Notes: generated from the letters alone by a model not told the origin. DNA of 64,000 bases from Luteimonas terricola (GCF_004352845.1 NZ_SJRX01000008.1:1-64000), one strand, 5' to 3'; positions 29,244 through 38,481 are shown, numbered from the stretch's first letter. Program-made: numbers and translations.

Positions 29244-29633
29244 ATGGGTACCGAACTGCAGATGCTGGCCTGGGCGATCGCGCTGGGCCTGTTCCACCTG
29301 ATGCTCGACGCCACTCTCAAGACCTCGCAGCGCGGGCTGGCCTGGAACGCCAGCGCCCGCGACGGCGTGCCGAAGCCGCTGGACGGGGTCGCGGGGCGGG
29401 TCAACCGCGGATTCCAGAATTTCCTGGAAACGTTCCCGCTGTTCGCCGCGGCGGTGCTGGCGGTGGTCGCCGTCGGCCGCGGCGACGCGCAGACCGCACT
29501 GGGCGCGCAGCTCTATTTCTGGGCGCGCCTGGCCTACATCCCGGCCTATGCCTCCGGCATCCCCTACGTGCGCAGCCTGATCTGGGCCGTGTCGCTGGTC
29601 GGCATCCTGATGGTGCTGCTGGCGCTGTTCTGA
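29244..29633 (+). CDS. MAPEG family membrane protein
   Basis: This 129-residue protein has four hydrophobic helices and the MAPEG pattern (RVNRGFQNFLETFPLFAAAVLAVVAVGR, then ARLAYIPAYASGIPYVRS). MAPEG proteins are membrane glutathione-dependent enzymes in eukaryotes; the role of the bacterial ones is poorly known. GGGAG precedes the ATG. It is divergent from the S4 operon and convergent with the GspB-like gene. Confidence 0.85.
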   Translation: MGTELQMLAWAIALGLFHLMLDATLKTSQRGLAWNASARDGVPKPLDGVAGRVNRGFQNFLETFPLFAAAVLAVVAVGRGDAQTALGAQLYFWARLAYIPAYASGIPYVRSLIWAVSLVGILMVLLALF

Positions 29634-29634
29634 A

Positions 29635-30333
29635 TCAGGGAAGCGGGACGCGCACCCGGCGGCCGTCGAGATCCAGCAGGACGCCGTCGCGGTCGATGGC
29701 GGCGATGGTGGCTTCGCCGATGCGGTCGCCATCGACCTTGCGCTGGCCATCGATGACCACGAAGCGGCGCGCGGGATCCTCGTTCCACATGTGCATGCTG
29801 AGCTTCATTGCCGGCAGGCGCTGGCGCTGCGCGGAAGCGAGTTCGGTGATACGCGGGATGTCGGCATCCGGCCGTGGATCAGGTCGCGGTGCTGCGGCGA
29901 TGGAAGGTTCCGTGGAAGCGGGCCCGGCCGCGGCAAGCGGAGCTGCAGGGATTGCCGGCGCAGGGTCCGGAGCCGATGGAGCCACGGGGTTGGCAGGCGC
30001 GATGCGCTCGACGCGTGGGAATGCGCCTTCGCCTTCGCCTGCGGTGCCGGTGTCGGAACGCTCCGCAGGTCCGGTTGCGGGCGGCGCCACGGCCGTCTCG
30101 TTGCCGGTTGGCGCCCCGTCCCCGCGATCATCGACATCGGAACCGGTTCCGGGTGGCCATGGCAGGGCGAGCGTTGCCAGCAACACGACCGCCGCGCCGG
30201 CGATCCACGCCCACGCGGGCACGGCGGAGCGTTTGGGCACGGCCACCGGCGGCAGCTCCACGCGCAGGCCGGGCGCTTCGCCGCGGCGACGTTCGGCTTC
30301 TGATTTGCGCAGGGCTTCGAGAATCAGGGACAT
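29635..30333 (-). CDS. gspB: GspB-like type II secretion assembly protein
   Basis: This 232-residue protein has the start MSLILEALRKSEAERRRG, a single helix (about residues 39-62), a long Pro/Ala-rich periplasmic linker and a C-terminal GspB domain (MKLSMHMWNEDPARRFVVIDGQRK...). GspA/GspB complexes help insert or anchor the type II secretin through the peptidoglycan. It follows the GspA-like ATPase by nine bases. No other type II secretion gene lies in the window. Confidence 0.88.
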   Translation of the reverse strand: MSLILEALRKSEAERRRGEAPGLRVELPPVAVPKRSAVPAWAWIAGAAVVLLATLALPWPPGTGSDVDDRGDGAPTGNETAVAPPATGPAERSDTGTAGEGEGAFPRVERIAPANPVAPSAPDPAPAIPAAPLAAAGPASTEPSIAAAPRPDPRPDADIPRITELASAQRQRLPAMKLSMHMWNEDPARRFVVIDGQRKVDGDRIGEATIAAIDRDGVLLDLDGRRVRVPLP

Positions 30334-30342
30334 GCGCGTGCC

Positions 30343-32061
30343 TCAGTCCAGGGTCCGGGCCAGGCGCGGGCCGGCGTCATTGGAGGCGAGCGCGAACAGC
30401 GTCTCCGGACCGACCACGCCGTCGACAGCGAGGCCGCGCGCACGCTGGAAGCGGCGCACCGACTCCGTCAGCGCGGCGTCGTAGGGCGTGCCCGGCGCCG
30501 CCTCGGCGGCCACGCCTTCGCGCACCAGGCGCTCGCGCAGCCAGTCCACCGGAGCGCCCCTGCCGCCGCGCGCAGGCGCAGGCACGAGGTCCCCGGATGC
30601 ACGCCACACCGCGGCATAGCGCCCGGGCCAGGCGCGCTGCAGCGCGGCGCGATCGACATCGACCGGGGTATCTCCGAGCAGCAGGCGTGCGCGACGGCCG
30701 TCCGAACCCTGCAGCAGCGCCCAGGCGCTGCCATCGCCGGCTTCGAGCAGGAGCAGGGCCGGCCGGCCGATGGCGGCCAGGCGATCGAGGTGCGCGGTGG
30801 CGGTCACGCAGTAGGTGCCGGGCGCGAGCATCGGCGCGCAGCCGCTGGCCGCGCGTGCGTCTTCCACGGTGTGCGGCAGCGACCAGGTGTTCAACAATGC
30901 CTGCCAGGCGACAGCGCGCGCGGCGCCGGTGGATGCGGCGCCGATGCGTGAGGCAAGGCCGGCATCGTCGAGCGTGATTGCAGGCAGTGCGTCCGCGTCG
31001 CTTCCGTCCGTCGCCGTCGCAGCGTCGCTCATGCCGCTGGCTCCGTCTGCGACTGCTCGGGAGCCCGGAGCAGACGCCGTGGCGCCGTTCGCCGCGCCCG
31101 TCGCGATCCCCTCCGCGAGCGGCAAAGCATCCGGCTGCACATTCGGGCGCGGCCACAGCGCCGCGGTCGCGATCGCAACAACAGCCGCGGCACCGATGCC
31201 GGCGGCCGCCAGCAGCCAGGGCCGCGGCCGACCGTGCATGGAGGCCTGCGGCTGCAGCGCTTCGCGCGCGGCTTCCTCAACCAGCGCGGCATCGATCGTG
31301 GCCCGGTCGCGCGCGTAGCCGGCGAGCAGTGCACGTTCGGCGATCACGTTGACCAGGCGCGGGATGCCGCCGCTGCGCAGGTGGATGCGCTGCACCGCGC
31401 CGGCATCGAAGGGGAAGTGCTGGCCGCCGGCGACGCGGAAGCGGTGGCGCAGGTAGTCGGCGGTGCCGGCGGCGTCGAGCGGGGTGAGGTGGAAGCGCGC
31501 GGTGATGCGCTGCGCCAGCTGCCGCAGGCCGGGCTCGGCGAGCATGTCGCGCAGTTCCGGCTGGCCGATCAGGATCACCTGCAGCAGCTTCTGGGTGTCG
31601 GTCTCGAGGTTGGTGAGCAGGCGCACCTGCTCCAGCGTTTCCACCGGCAGCGCCTGCGCCTCATCGACCAGCAGCACCACGCGCAATCCCTGCGCATAGG
31701 CCTCGAGCAGGTGGGCGTTGAGCGCGTCGACCAGGGCCTTGGCATTGCCGCGCCGGCCGTCGAGGTCGATGCGCAGCTCTTCGCACACGGTCTCCAGCAG
31801 CTGCACCGGATCCTGGCGCGGGTTGAGCACCAGGGCCACGCGCGCGTTGTCAGGGAGCTGCCCCAGCAGCAGCCGGCTGAGCGTGGTCTTGCCGGTGCCG
31901 ACCTCGCCGGTGAGCTGTACGAAGCCGCCGCCGCCGCCCTGGGTGATGCCGAACAGCAGGTGCGCGAGCGCGTCGCGGTGGCGTTCGCCGAGGAAGACGA
32001 AGCGCGGATCCGGCGTGATCGAGAACGGTGGCTCGGCGAGTCCGTAGTGCTCGAGGTACAT
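30343..32061 (-). CDS. exeA: GspA/ExeA-like AAA ATPase with peptidoglycan-binding domain
   Basis: This 572-residue protein has an N-terminal AAA+ domain (Walker A GEVGTGKTT at 52-60, Walker B VVLLVDEAQAL), one membrane helix (about 277-299) and a periplasmic C-terminus. That part ends in a peptidoglycan-binding fold (ALTESVRRFQRARGLAVDGVVGPETLFAL). This is the ExeA/GspA arrangement: energy from the cytoplasm acts on peptidoglycan so the type II secretin can assemble. It sits four bases after the EamA transporter gene and nine bases before gspB. Confidence 0.9.
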   Translation of the reverse strand: MYLEHYGLAEPPFSITPDPRFVFLGERHRDALAHLLFGITQGGGGGFVQLTGEVGTGKTTLSRLLLGQLPDNARVALVLNPRQDPVQLLETVCEELRIDLDGRRGNAKALVDALNAHLLEAYAQGLRVVLLVDEAQALPVETLEQVRLLTNLETDTQKLLQVILIGQPELRDMLAEPGLRQLAQRITARFHLTPLDAAGTADYLRHRFRVAGGQHFPFDAGAVQRIHLRSGGIPRLVNVIAERALLAGYARDRATIDAALVEEAAREALQPQASMHGRPRPWLLAAAGIGAAAVVAIATAALWPRPNVQPDALPLAEGIATGAANGATASAPGSRAVADGASGMSDAATATDGSDADALPAITLDDAGLASRIGAASTGAARAVAWQALLNTWSLPHTVEDARAASGCAPMLAPGTYCVTATAHLDRLAAIGRPALLLLEAGDGSAWALLQGSDGRRARLLLGDTPVDVDRAALQRAWPGRYAAVWRASGDLVPAPARGGRGAPVDWLRERLVREGVAAEAAPGTPYDAALTESVRRFQRARGLAVDGVVGPETLFALASNDAGPRLARTLD

Positions 32062-32065
32062 GCGA

Positions 32066-33007
32066 TCAGTCTGTCACGTCGCGCGATTCCCCCACGGCCA
32101 GGGCCTCGGGGTGGGTGATGCGCCGCGGCCGGGTCAGCACCGGATGCACCAGAACCGCGGCGAGGATGATCACCACGCCCAGGTAGAAGGGCAGGCTCAG
32201 CTCCTGCTGTTCGGACAGCAGCACGATGGCCAGCAGGATGGCATAGACCGGCTCCAGGTTGACCGCCAACTGCGCCGAGAACGCGCTCATGTGGCGCAGC
32301 GCCACCAGGGACAGTGCGAACGGGAACAGCGTGCAGGCAAAGGCCAGCAGCAGCAGGTAGCCGGCGTCGGACGCACCGGGCAGGGTGAACAGCGGTCCGG
32401 CCAGGGCCGGGAACACGAACGGCATCAGCGGTGCCAGCAGGGTGAGTGCGATGGTGCCGGCGCCGAGTTCGACCGCGGTCACGACCAGCGGATCCGCGTG
32501 CTCCACCAGGCGCTTGTTGAGCGAGCCGAACAGGGCCACGAACAGCGCCGACACCGCGCCCACCGCCACCCCGATGCGCATGCCGTCGGGAATGCCGCCG
32601 ACCACCAGGGCGACGCCCGGGAGCACCGAGATGCCCAGGGCGAGCTCGGCGCGCGAGAAGCGCCGCTTCGAGAGTCGCGGCTCGATCATGGCCACGAACA
32701 CGGTGGCCAGGGCCATGCAGGTCGCCGCCACCGAGGCGTTGGCGAGCTTCACCGCGCCATAGAAGGTCAGCCAGTGCAGGGCCACCAGCACGCCGATGCC
32801 GGCATAGGACAGCAGCAGCCTGCGCGGTAGCGCGCGCAGCCCGCGCCACACCCGCGGCACCAGCGCCAGCGCCGCGACCACCAGCAGCATGCGCCACCAC
32901 ACCAGGGGCAGCGCCTGCAGCGTGATCAGCTTGCCGAGGATCGCGGTGAAGCCCCAGAGCAGCACGCACAGGTGGACCTGCAGCTGGGCCTTGGTTGTCG
33001 GGGTCAT
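32066..33007 (-). CDS. EamA (drug/metabolite) family transporter
   Basis: This 313-residue protein has about ten membrane helices in two EamA repeats (HLCVLLWGFTAILGKLITL in the first; VSALFVALFGSLNKRL in the second). EamA proteins export metabolites or amino acids; substrate unknown. It reads into the ExeA-like gene with a four-base gap, so they are probably co-transcribed although functionally unrelated. A degenerate TGCCC-TTCG-GGCA repeat lies upstream (33078-33091). Confidence 0.85.
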   Translation of the reverse strand: MTPTTKAQLQVHLCVLLWGFTAILGKLITLQALPLVWWRMLLVVAALALVPRVWRGLRALPRRLLLSYAGIGVLVALHWLTFYGAVKLANASVAATCMALATVFVAMIEPRLSKRRFSRAELALGISVLPGVALVVGGIPDGMRIGVAVGAVSALFVALFGSLNKRLVEHADPLVVTAVELGAGTIALTLLAPLMPFVFPALAGPLFTLPGASDAGYLLLLAFACTLFPFALSLVALRHMSAFSAQLAVNLEPVYAILLAIVLLSEQQELSLPFYLGVVIILAAVLVHPVLTRPRRITHPEALAVGESRDVTD

Positions 33008-33126
33008 GGGGCATCGCCAAGGGTGGTGAGGCGATTATCGGCGGGAGTGGGGGGCGGTGGCGAGGTTGCCCCCATCTGCCCTTCGGGCATCTTCCCCAGT
33101 AGGCGACGAAGAGGGTCGGCTTCGGG

Positions 33127-34407
33127 TCAGGGGGAGGGGGAAGTGCGACGCTGGGCCCGTGCAAGCCAGGCGCCGTTGGCGGCCCAGACCAGGGCGATGC
33201 CGGAGCCGATCACCATCGCCACCGCCGGCTGCTGGGCCACCATGTCGATGCCGGCCTTGACCCAGCCGCTGACCGCGTCGGCGCCGCGGTAGACCACGGT
33301 GTCGTTGAAGTTCTTGGCCTTGTACTTGGCTTCCGGCGCGACCACGGTATAGAGCATCTCGCGGCCTGGGCGCACGAAGGCGTACTCGCCGGCGCGGCGC
33401 ACCACCATCACCACCGCCAGTACCGCGAACACCGGCGCGAACGCCAGCCACAGGAAGCCCGCGGCCACCACCAGCGGCACCGCCACCAGCAGCACGCCCA
33501 CGCCCAGCGACTTCGCCACGCGCCCGGTGATGAACAGCTGCGACAGGATCGCCAGCGTCTGCACCAGGGTGTCGATGATCCCGAACACGCGGGTCTGGTC
33601 CTTGGGGTCCGGGAAGCGGGCCTCCACCAGTGCCGCCTGTTCGAAATAGAGGAAGGTCGTGACGCTGGCCAGCAGCAGGACGAAGCTGGCGATGCCGAGC
33701 AGGTAGGGGGACCCCAGCACATCGGTGGCGCCGGCCAGGGGGCTGCCGCCGAGCGCGCGCTGGCGCGGCATGTCGGCGTCCCCGGGCAGCGGCCTCGCGT
33801 CGCGCCAGCGGTGCACGCGCCAGGCCGCCAGCGCGGCCGCGGCCAGCAGCGCCGCCGACAGCAGCGACAGTCCCGCATAGCCCAGCGGCCCGACCAGGAA
33901 CACGCCGAGCAGCGGCCCCACCAGGCCACCGAGGCTGGCGCCGGCGGCCATCAGCGCGAACAGGCGTTTGGACTGCGCCGTGGTGAACACGTCCACCAGC
34001 ACGCTCCAGGCCACCGAGATCGCGATCATGTTGAACACCGACAGCCAGATGTAGAACGCGCGCGCGATCCAGGGATCACCGGGCTTCAACGCGAAGCAGG
34101 CGGCGAAGGCCAGCAGGTTGGTGATGAAGAATCCGTACACCCAGTACAGGATCCGCCGCCGGCGTACGCGGCCCGCGACCCACCCGAACAGCGGCATCGC
34201 CGCCAGCGTGGCGACGAAGGTGCCGGTGAACAGCCACTGCAGGTTGTGCACGCCGCCGGCGATGCCCATGGTCTCGCGCACCGGCCGCAGCATGAAATAG
34301 CCCGCGAACAGCAGGAAGAACATGGCGAAGCCGGCGACCACCGCGCCGGCTTCGTCGTCTTCCACGCTGAAGGCGCGCTGCAGCCAGCGCGCGCTGCCGG
34401 TGGCCAT
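33127..34407 (-). CDS. MFS transporter, NTP/NDP exchanger-like
   Basis: This 426-residue protein has about 12 membrane helices. The sequence (FMLRPVRETMGIAGG, RAFYIWLSVFNMIAISVAWSVLVDVFT, SKRLFALMAAGASLGGLVGP) resembles the Npt/ADP-ATP-type carriers grouped with MFS in free-living bacteria. Function there is unknown, as they need not import ATP. It starts three bases after the aldo/keto reductase stop, so the two are one transcript. Confidence 0.8.
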   Translation of the reverse strand: MATGSARWLQRAFSVEDDEAGAVVAGFAMFFLLFAGYFMLRPVRETMGIAGGVHNLQWLFTGTFVATLAAMPLFGWVAGRVRRRRILYWVYGFFITNLLAFAACFALKPGDPWIARAFYIWLSVFNMIAISVAWSVLVDVFTTAQSKRLFALMAAGASLGGLVGPLLGVFLVGPLGYAGLSLLSAALLAAAALAAWRVHRWRDARPLPGDADMPRQRALGGSPLAGATDVLGSPYLLGIASFVLLLASVTTFLYFEQAALVEARFPDPKDQTRVFGIIDTLVQTLAILSQLFITGRVAKSLGVGVLLVAVPLVVAAGFLWLAFAPVFAVLAVVMVVRRAGEYAFVRPGREMLYTVVAPEAKYKAKNFNDTVVYRGADAVSGWVKAGIDMVAQQPAVAMVIGSGIALVWAANGAWLARAQRRTSPSP

Positions 34408-34410
34408 CGA

Positions 34411-35376
34411 TCAGCTGAACATGGCGACGAGTTCGTCTTGCTGGGACGACGTGAGCAACTCGCCATGGCCGGCGCGGAGCTGGTCGGCCTGGCGGTCCGG
34501 CTTGCCGGTGGCCGGGATGACCACGGTGACCGCGGGATGGCTGATCGCGAACTTCAGGAACATCTGCGACCACGAGGTGATGCCGGCCTCCGCGGCCCAG
34601 TCCGGAAGCGCGCGTCCACCCACGCGACCGAACAGCTTGCCGTCGTCGAAGGCGCGGTTGACCATCACCGCCACGCCCTGGTCGCGGGCGGCCGGGAACA
34701 GCCTCGACGCCGCGGCCGGGGAGTTCACCGAGTAGTTGATCTGGATGAAGTCCGGCTTCTCGTCCTGCATCGCCTGCCGCAGCGCGTTGTGCGCGCTGGT
34801 CTGGTAGTGGGTGAGGCCGATGTACTTCACCAGCCCCTGCTCCTTCAGCTCCCGGGCATAGGCCAGGGCCTCGGCCATGTTGCGCATGTTGTGCACGGCC
34901 AGCAGTTCGACGCGGTTGGTGCGCAGGCGTCGCAGCGAGTCCGCCCACTGTGCCTCGAGCTCGGCGCGGCTGTCGGCGGCGAGCTTGGTGGCGAGGAAAC
35001 AGCGGTCGCGCCAGCCGCCTTCGTCGAGCAGGGCCCCGACCACGTCCTCGGCGTTGGAATAGTTGGGCGAGGTGTCGATGACGCTGCCGCCGCCTTCGAA
35101 GAAAATGCGCGCGACCTCCTTCAAGGCGTCGTATTCCGGCGAACCCGCAGCGACCTCGTAGCTGCCCGAGGTGCCGGCGCCGATCACCGGCAACTGCTCG
35201 CCGGTGGACGGGATCGCGCGGGTCAGCATCGGGCCGGTGGACGCAGCGGGAACGGGCGCGGCCGCTGTCTGTGAACCGGGGGGCGTCGCCTCGCGACTGC
35301 ATCCGGCCAGCGGTGAAAGCACGATCCCGGTGGCGGCGAGCGAGGCGACGGACAGGAATTCACGTCGTGACGTCAT
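34411..35376 (-). CDS. Exported aldo/keto reductase with Tat signal
   Basis: This 321-residue protein has a twin-arginine signal (SRREFL) and also a lipobox-like SPLAGC with Cys at 26. The body is an aldo/keto reductase barrel: VIDTSPNY with Asp and Tyr, FLATKLA with Lys and LAVHNM with His form the usual tetrad. AGGAGG sits upstream of the ATG. Tat export of a folded NADPH-dependent reductase implies cofactor loading before transport. It is followed by the NTP-exchanger-like gene and preceded by DUF72. Confidence 0.87.
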   Translation of the reverse strand: MTSRREFLSVASLAATGIVLSPLAGCSREATPPGSQTAAAPVPAASTGPMLTRAIPSTGEQLPVIGAGTSGSYEVAAGSPEYDALKEVARIFFEGGGSVIDTSPNYSNAEDVVGALLDEGGWRDRCFLATKLAADSRAELEAQWADSLRRLRTNRVELLAVHNMRNMAEALAYARELKEQGLVKYIGLTHYQTSAHNALRQAMQDEKPDFIQINYSVNSPAAASRLFPAARDQGVAVMVNRAFDDGKLFGRVGGRALPDWAAEAGITSWSQMFLKFAISHPAVTVVIPATGKPDRQADQLRAGHGELLTSSQQDELVAMFS

Positions 35377-35452
35377 GGGCGAATCCTCCTGCTGGAGCGG
35401 GCTCGCCAGGCAAGGCTTGGCGAGCATGGGCCAAGGTGCGTGAGGGTCGCGC

Positions 35453-36283
35453 TCAGCTTCGCACAAGCAGGGCGTGCAGCGCCATTGCGGCGGCCGGGTT
35501 GCGCTCCTTGGCGGCGGAAATGAAGAACACGAACACGTCGCGCGGTCCGGCCGGCGCGGCTTCGGCCGCAGCGATGCGGGGCAGGTCGTCGGGTTCGCTG
35601 CCGGCTGCCCAGGCGCGTGCGCGCTCGGCCCAGCGCGCAAGCTCGGGCTCCGGGTAGCCGGTCGCGATCCCGGGGCGCGAGCGCATCAGCCGCGCATAGA
35701 CGAAGCCGGCGGTGATGTCGGCGAAGGTGGGATGCTCGTCGGAATCCGTGAACACGGTCGCCATGCCGTATTCACGCGCAAGCGCGATGTAGTCGGCATC
35801 GACGAAGCCGGGGTCGCGCACGTCGAGCACGTGCCGCAGGCTGCGTCCGCCGGACTCGCGCGGCAGCAGCGCGAGGAAGGCGGTGAAGTCGTCGCGGGCG
35901 ATGCGGGTGCCGCGGTCGAACTGCCACACCAGCGGGCCGAGACGGTCGCCGAGTTCAACGATGCCGCCGATGAAATCCTCGACCTGCGGCCCGGTCTTCG
36001 CCAGCGTTCGCGACTGCATGATCCGCTTCGGTGCCTTTGCGGAAAACACGAAGCCCTGCGGCGTCTCGTCGCGCCATCTGGCGTACGTCGCCGGCTTCTG
36101 GGTTCCGTAGTAGGTGCCGTTGACCTCGATCGCGGACAGGCGGCGGCTGGCGTATTCCAGCTCCCGTCGCTGCACCAGGCCCTTGGGATAGAAGTTGTCG
36201 CGCCAGGGCGCGAAGGTCCAGCCACCGATGCCGGTGCGGATGCCGTCGACCGGCGGCACTGCGTTGTCGAAGAGGCTGTCCAT
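35453..36283 (-). CDS. DUF72 family protein
   Basis: This 276-residue protein has the DUF72 pattern: GIGGWTFAPWRDNFYPKG, the strand IEVNGTYYGTQKPATYARW, PQGFVFSAKAPKRI, the WQFDRGTRI region and a C-terminal DVFVFFISAAKERNPAAAM. The fold is TIM-barrel-like. Function unknown. It lies 76 bp upstream of the aldo/keto reductase and is divergent from the serine hydrolase (112-bp gap). Confidence 0.88.
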   Translation of the reverse strand: MDSLFDNAVPPVDGIRTGIGGWTFAPWRDNFYPKGLVQRRELEYASRRLSAIEVNGTYYGTQKPATYARWRDETPQGFVFSAKAPKRIMQSRTLAKTGPQVEDFIGGIVELGDRLGPLVWQFDRGTRIARDDFTAFLALLPRESGGRSLRHVLDVRDPGFVDADYIALAREYGMATVFTDSDEHPTFADITAGFVYARLMRSRPGIATGYPEPELARWAERARAWAAGSEPDDLPRIAAAEAAPAGPRDVFVFFISAAKERNPAAAMALHALLVRS

Positions 36284-36395
36284 GGTGCCGATGCCCGCCG
36301 CCGGCGGGGCCGGCTGGAGCCCGATCATAGCTGCGTGTTCCGATGCGCCGCGTCGTGGCCGATACTGCCCGACAGTCCAGACAGGTGCCTTGCCC

Positions 36396-38015
36396 ATGCG
36401 CAGACCGACCCTTGCCCTAGCCCTTTCGCTGCTGCTGCTCCCGATCGCCAACGCAACGCATGCCGCGGATGCCGCGCCTCCTGCGCCGCTCACCGGGCTC
36501 GATGCGCAGGTCGAGTCGGTGCGCGAAGCCTTCAAGGTGCCCGGCGTCGCAGTGGCGGTGGTGAAGGATGGCGAGCTGGTGTTCGCCGGCGGCTGGGGCG
36601 AACGCGAGGTCGGCAAGGCCGAAGTCGTCGACGCCGACACGCTGTTCTCGATCGCCTCCATCACCAAGGCCTTCACCTCGGCCTCGCTGTCGATCCTTGC
36701 CGACGAAGGCAAGCTCGACATGGACGATCGCGTGATCGACCACCTGCCCTGGTTCCGCATGGACGACGCCTACGTCACCCGCGAGATGCGCATCCGCGAC
36801 CTGCTGGTGCACCGCAGCGGACTTGGCCTGGGCGCCGGCGACCTGCTGTTCTGGCCGCCGAGCGACTACAGCACGCGCGACGTCGTCGAACGCCTGGCGC
36901 GCGTGCCCATCGCCGGCGGCTTCCGCGACCGCTACGCCTACGACAACGTGCTCTACGCCGTGGCCCAGCTGGTGATCGAAGGCGTTTCAGGCCAGGCCTA
37001 CGCGGATTTCGTGCGCGAGCGCCTGTTCCAGCCGGTGGGCATGGGCGACACCCGCATCGACAGCAACGCACTGCGCCCCACCGACACCAACGTCGCCACC
37101 GGCCACGCGCGCGCCGGCTTCACCGGTGAGCCCGAGCCGGTGCCGGCGATGTCCTGGTCGAACAACACCGCGGCCGGCGGCATCTATTCCAGCGTCAACG
37201 ACATGGCGAAGTGGATGCGCGTGCAGCTGGACGGCGGCGTGCTGGAGGGCGAGGGCGAGGATGCGAAGCGACTGTTCAGCGAGAAGCGGCACGAGGCGAT
37301 GTGGTCGCTGGTGACGCCGATCCCGATCCGCAAGCCGACGGTGCCCGAGCTTGCGGCCACGAAGCCGAACTTCGCCGGCTACGGCGAGGCCTGGAGCCTG
37401 AGCGACTACCGCGGCCGCAGGCTGGTCTGGCACACCGGCGGCTGGCCGGGCATGGTTTCGCGGCTGACGCTGGTGCCCGAACTCGACCTGGGCGTGGTGG
37501 TGCTGACCAACCAGGAAACCGGCGCGGCTTTCAACGCCATCACCATGCACGTGCTCGACGCCTACATGGAGGCGCCGGCCACGGACTGGGTCGCGGCCTA
37601 CGCCGCGGCCATCGCCAAGGGCGGCGACAGGGCGGACGAAGACTGGAAGAAGCACGTCGCGGCGCGGGACGCGCGGTCGAAGCCTGCGCTGCCGCTGAGT
37701 GGCTACGCGGCCACTTACCGCGACCCGTGGTACGGCGATGTGGTGTTGGCCCAGGGCAGCAAGGGCCTGGAGATGCGCTTCGCCCGCACCCCGCAGCTGG
37801 TCGGCGACCTCGAGCACTGGCAGCACGACAGCTTCATCGTGCGCTGGCGCGACCGCACCCTGAACGCCGACGCCTTCGTCGACTTCAGCCTCGATCATGA
37901 CGGCAAGGTGCGTGAGGCCAGGATGGAGGCGGTGTCGCCGCTGACGGACTTCAGCTTCGACTTCCACGACCTGCGGCTGAAGCCGGTAGAGAAAAAAGGT
38001 TCATCTCCCAACTGA
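36396..38015 (+). CDS. Serine hydrolase (class C beta-lactamase/PBP-like fold), exported
   Basis: This 539-residue protein has a signal peptide (TLALALSLLLLPIANATHA), SxxK motif S88-ITK91, a YxN-type motif (AYDNVL, about residue 182), an HTGGWPG motif and a C-terminal domain like DUF3471. Related proteins include estB-type esterases and peptidases of the beta-lactamase fold; substrate unknown. The last residues (KKGSSPN) and the stop codon derive from the composite repeat starting at 37992. The original gene end has thus been replaced or trimmed by the repeat. Confidence 0.85.
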   Translation: MRRPTLALALSLLLLPIANATHAADAAPPAPLTGLDAQVESVREAFKVPGVAVAVVKDGELVFAGGWGEREVGKAEVVDADTLFSIASITKAFTSASLSILADEGKLDMDDRVIDHLPWFRMDDAYVTREMRIRDLLVHRSGLGLGAGDLLFWPPSDYSTRDVVERLARVPIAGGFRDRYAYDNVLYAVAQLVIEGVSGQAYADFVRERLFQPVGMGDTRIDSNALRPTDTNVATGHARAGFTGEPEPVPAMSWSNNTAAGGIYSSVNDMAKWMRVQLDGGVLEGEGEDAKRLFSEKRHEAMWSLVTPIPIRKPTVPELAATKPNFAGYGEAWSLSDYRGRRLVWHTGGWPGMVSRLTLVPELDLGVVVLTNQETGAAFNAITMHVLDAYMEAPATDWVAAYAAAIAKGGDRADEDWKKHVAARDARSKPALPLSGYAATYRDPWYGDVVLAQGSKGLEMRFARTPQLVGDLEHWQHDSFIVRWRDRTLNADAFVDFSLDHDGKVREARMEAVSPLTDFSFDFHDLRLKPVEKKGSSPN

Positions 38016-38306
38016 GGGAATGGCGCGCCATAGCTACAGCGCGGGCGCCGGATGCCAAGGCCCTTGAGTGCTCATGTCCCCCGGCGCTGGCCTGCGGCCA
38101 TCGCCTCCTCCTTGACTTCGCCCTCAAGGGCCTTGGCACCCGGTGCGCAGCAGTACGCGGTGGCCGGGAGCAAAGCCGGGGATCTCGCGCATCTGCGGCC
38201 GAAGCCAAGCCCCGTCGTGGCCGGGAGGCCTTCGCGGGGAAGTCAAGGAGGAGGCATCCGCCGCCAGGCGGATGCCGGGGGACATGAGCCGCGAAGGCCT
38301 CCCGGC
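37992..38306. repeat. Composite nested-palindrome repeat, copy 2 (inverted)
   Basis: This is the reverse complement of 1-307. It has unit C (38048-38143; 20 of 21 arm bases pair), a spacer at 38144-38220 and unit D (38221-38305; perfect 17-base arms at 38221-38237 and 38289-38305). Unit D holds an inner hairpin of ten pairs, 38253-38262 with 38267-38276. Linkers at 38239-38255 and 38274-38288 are identical to those of unit B. It overlaps the 3' end of the serine hydrolase gene. Confidence 0.88.
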
Positions 38307-38413
38307 CGCGGCGGGGCCCTCCAGGTCTCCGCGAGGCGTAGCGAAAGAAGCACACACTCCTCGTCGAACCGGTTCCCCGGAATTCGGAGATGAACCAAAA
38401 AATTAGGCGATAC

Positions 38414-38441
38414 CCTCTTCCCCCGCTTGCGGGGGAAGAGG
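38414..38441. terminator. CCTCTTCCCCCGC hairpin between convergent genes
   Basis: CCTCTTCCCCCGC (38414-38426) pairs with GCGGGGGAAGAGG (38429-38441), a 13-bp stem. It is downstream of both the serine hydrolase and the second DUF885 gene, which converge here. A close relative lies at 52764-52792. Bases 38307-38413 hold no gene. Confidence 0.65.
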
Positions 38442-38481
38442 CCCGAAGGGCAGCTGGCGGCGAGCTTGCGGGAATGTCCCG

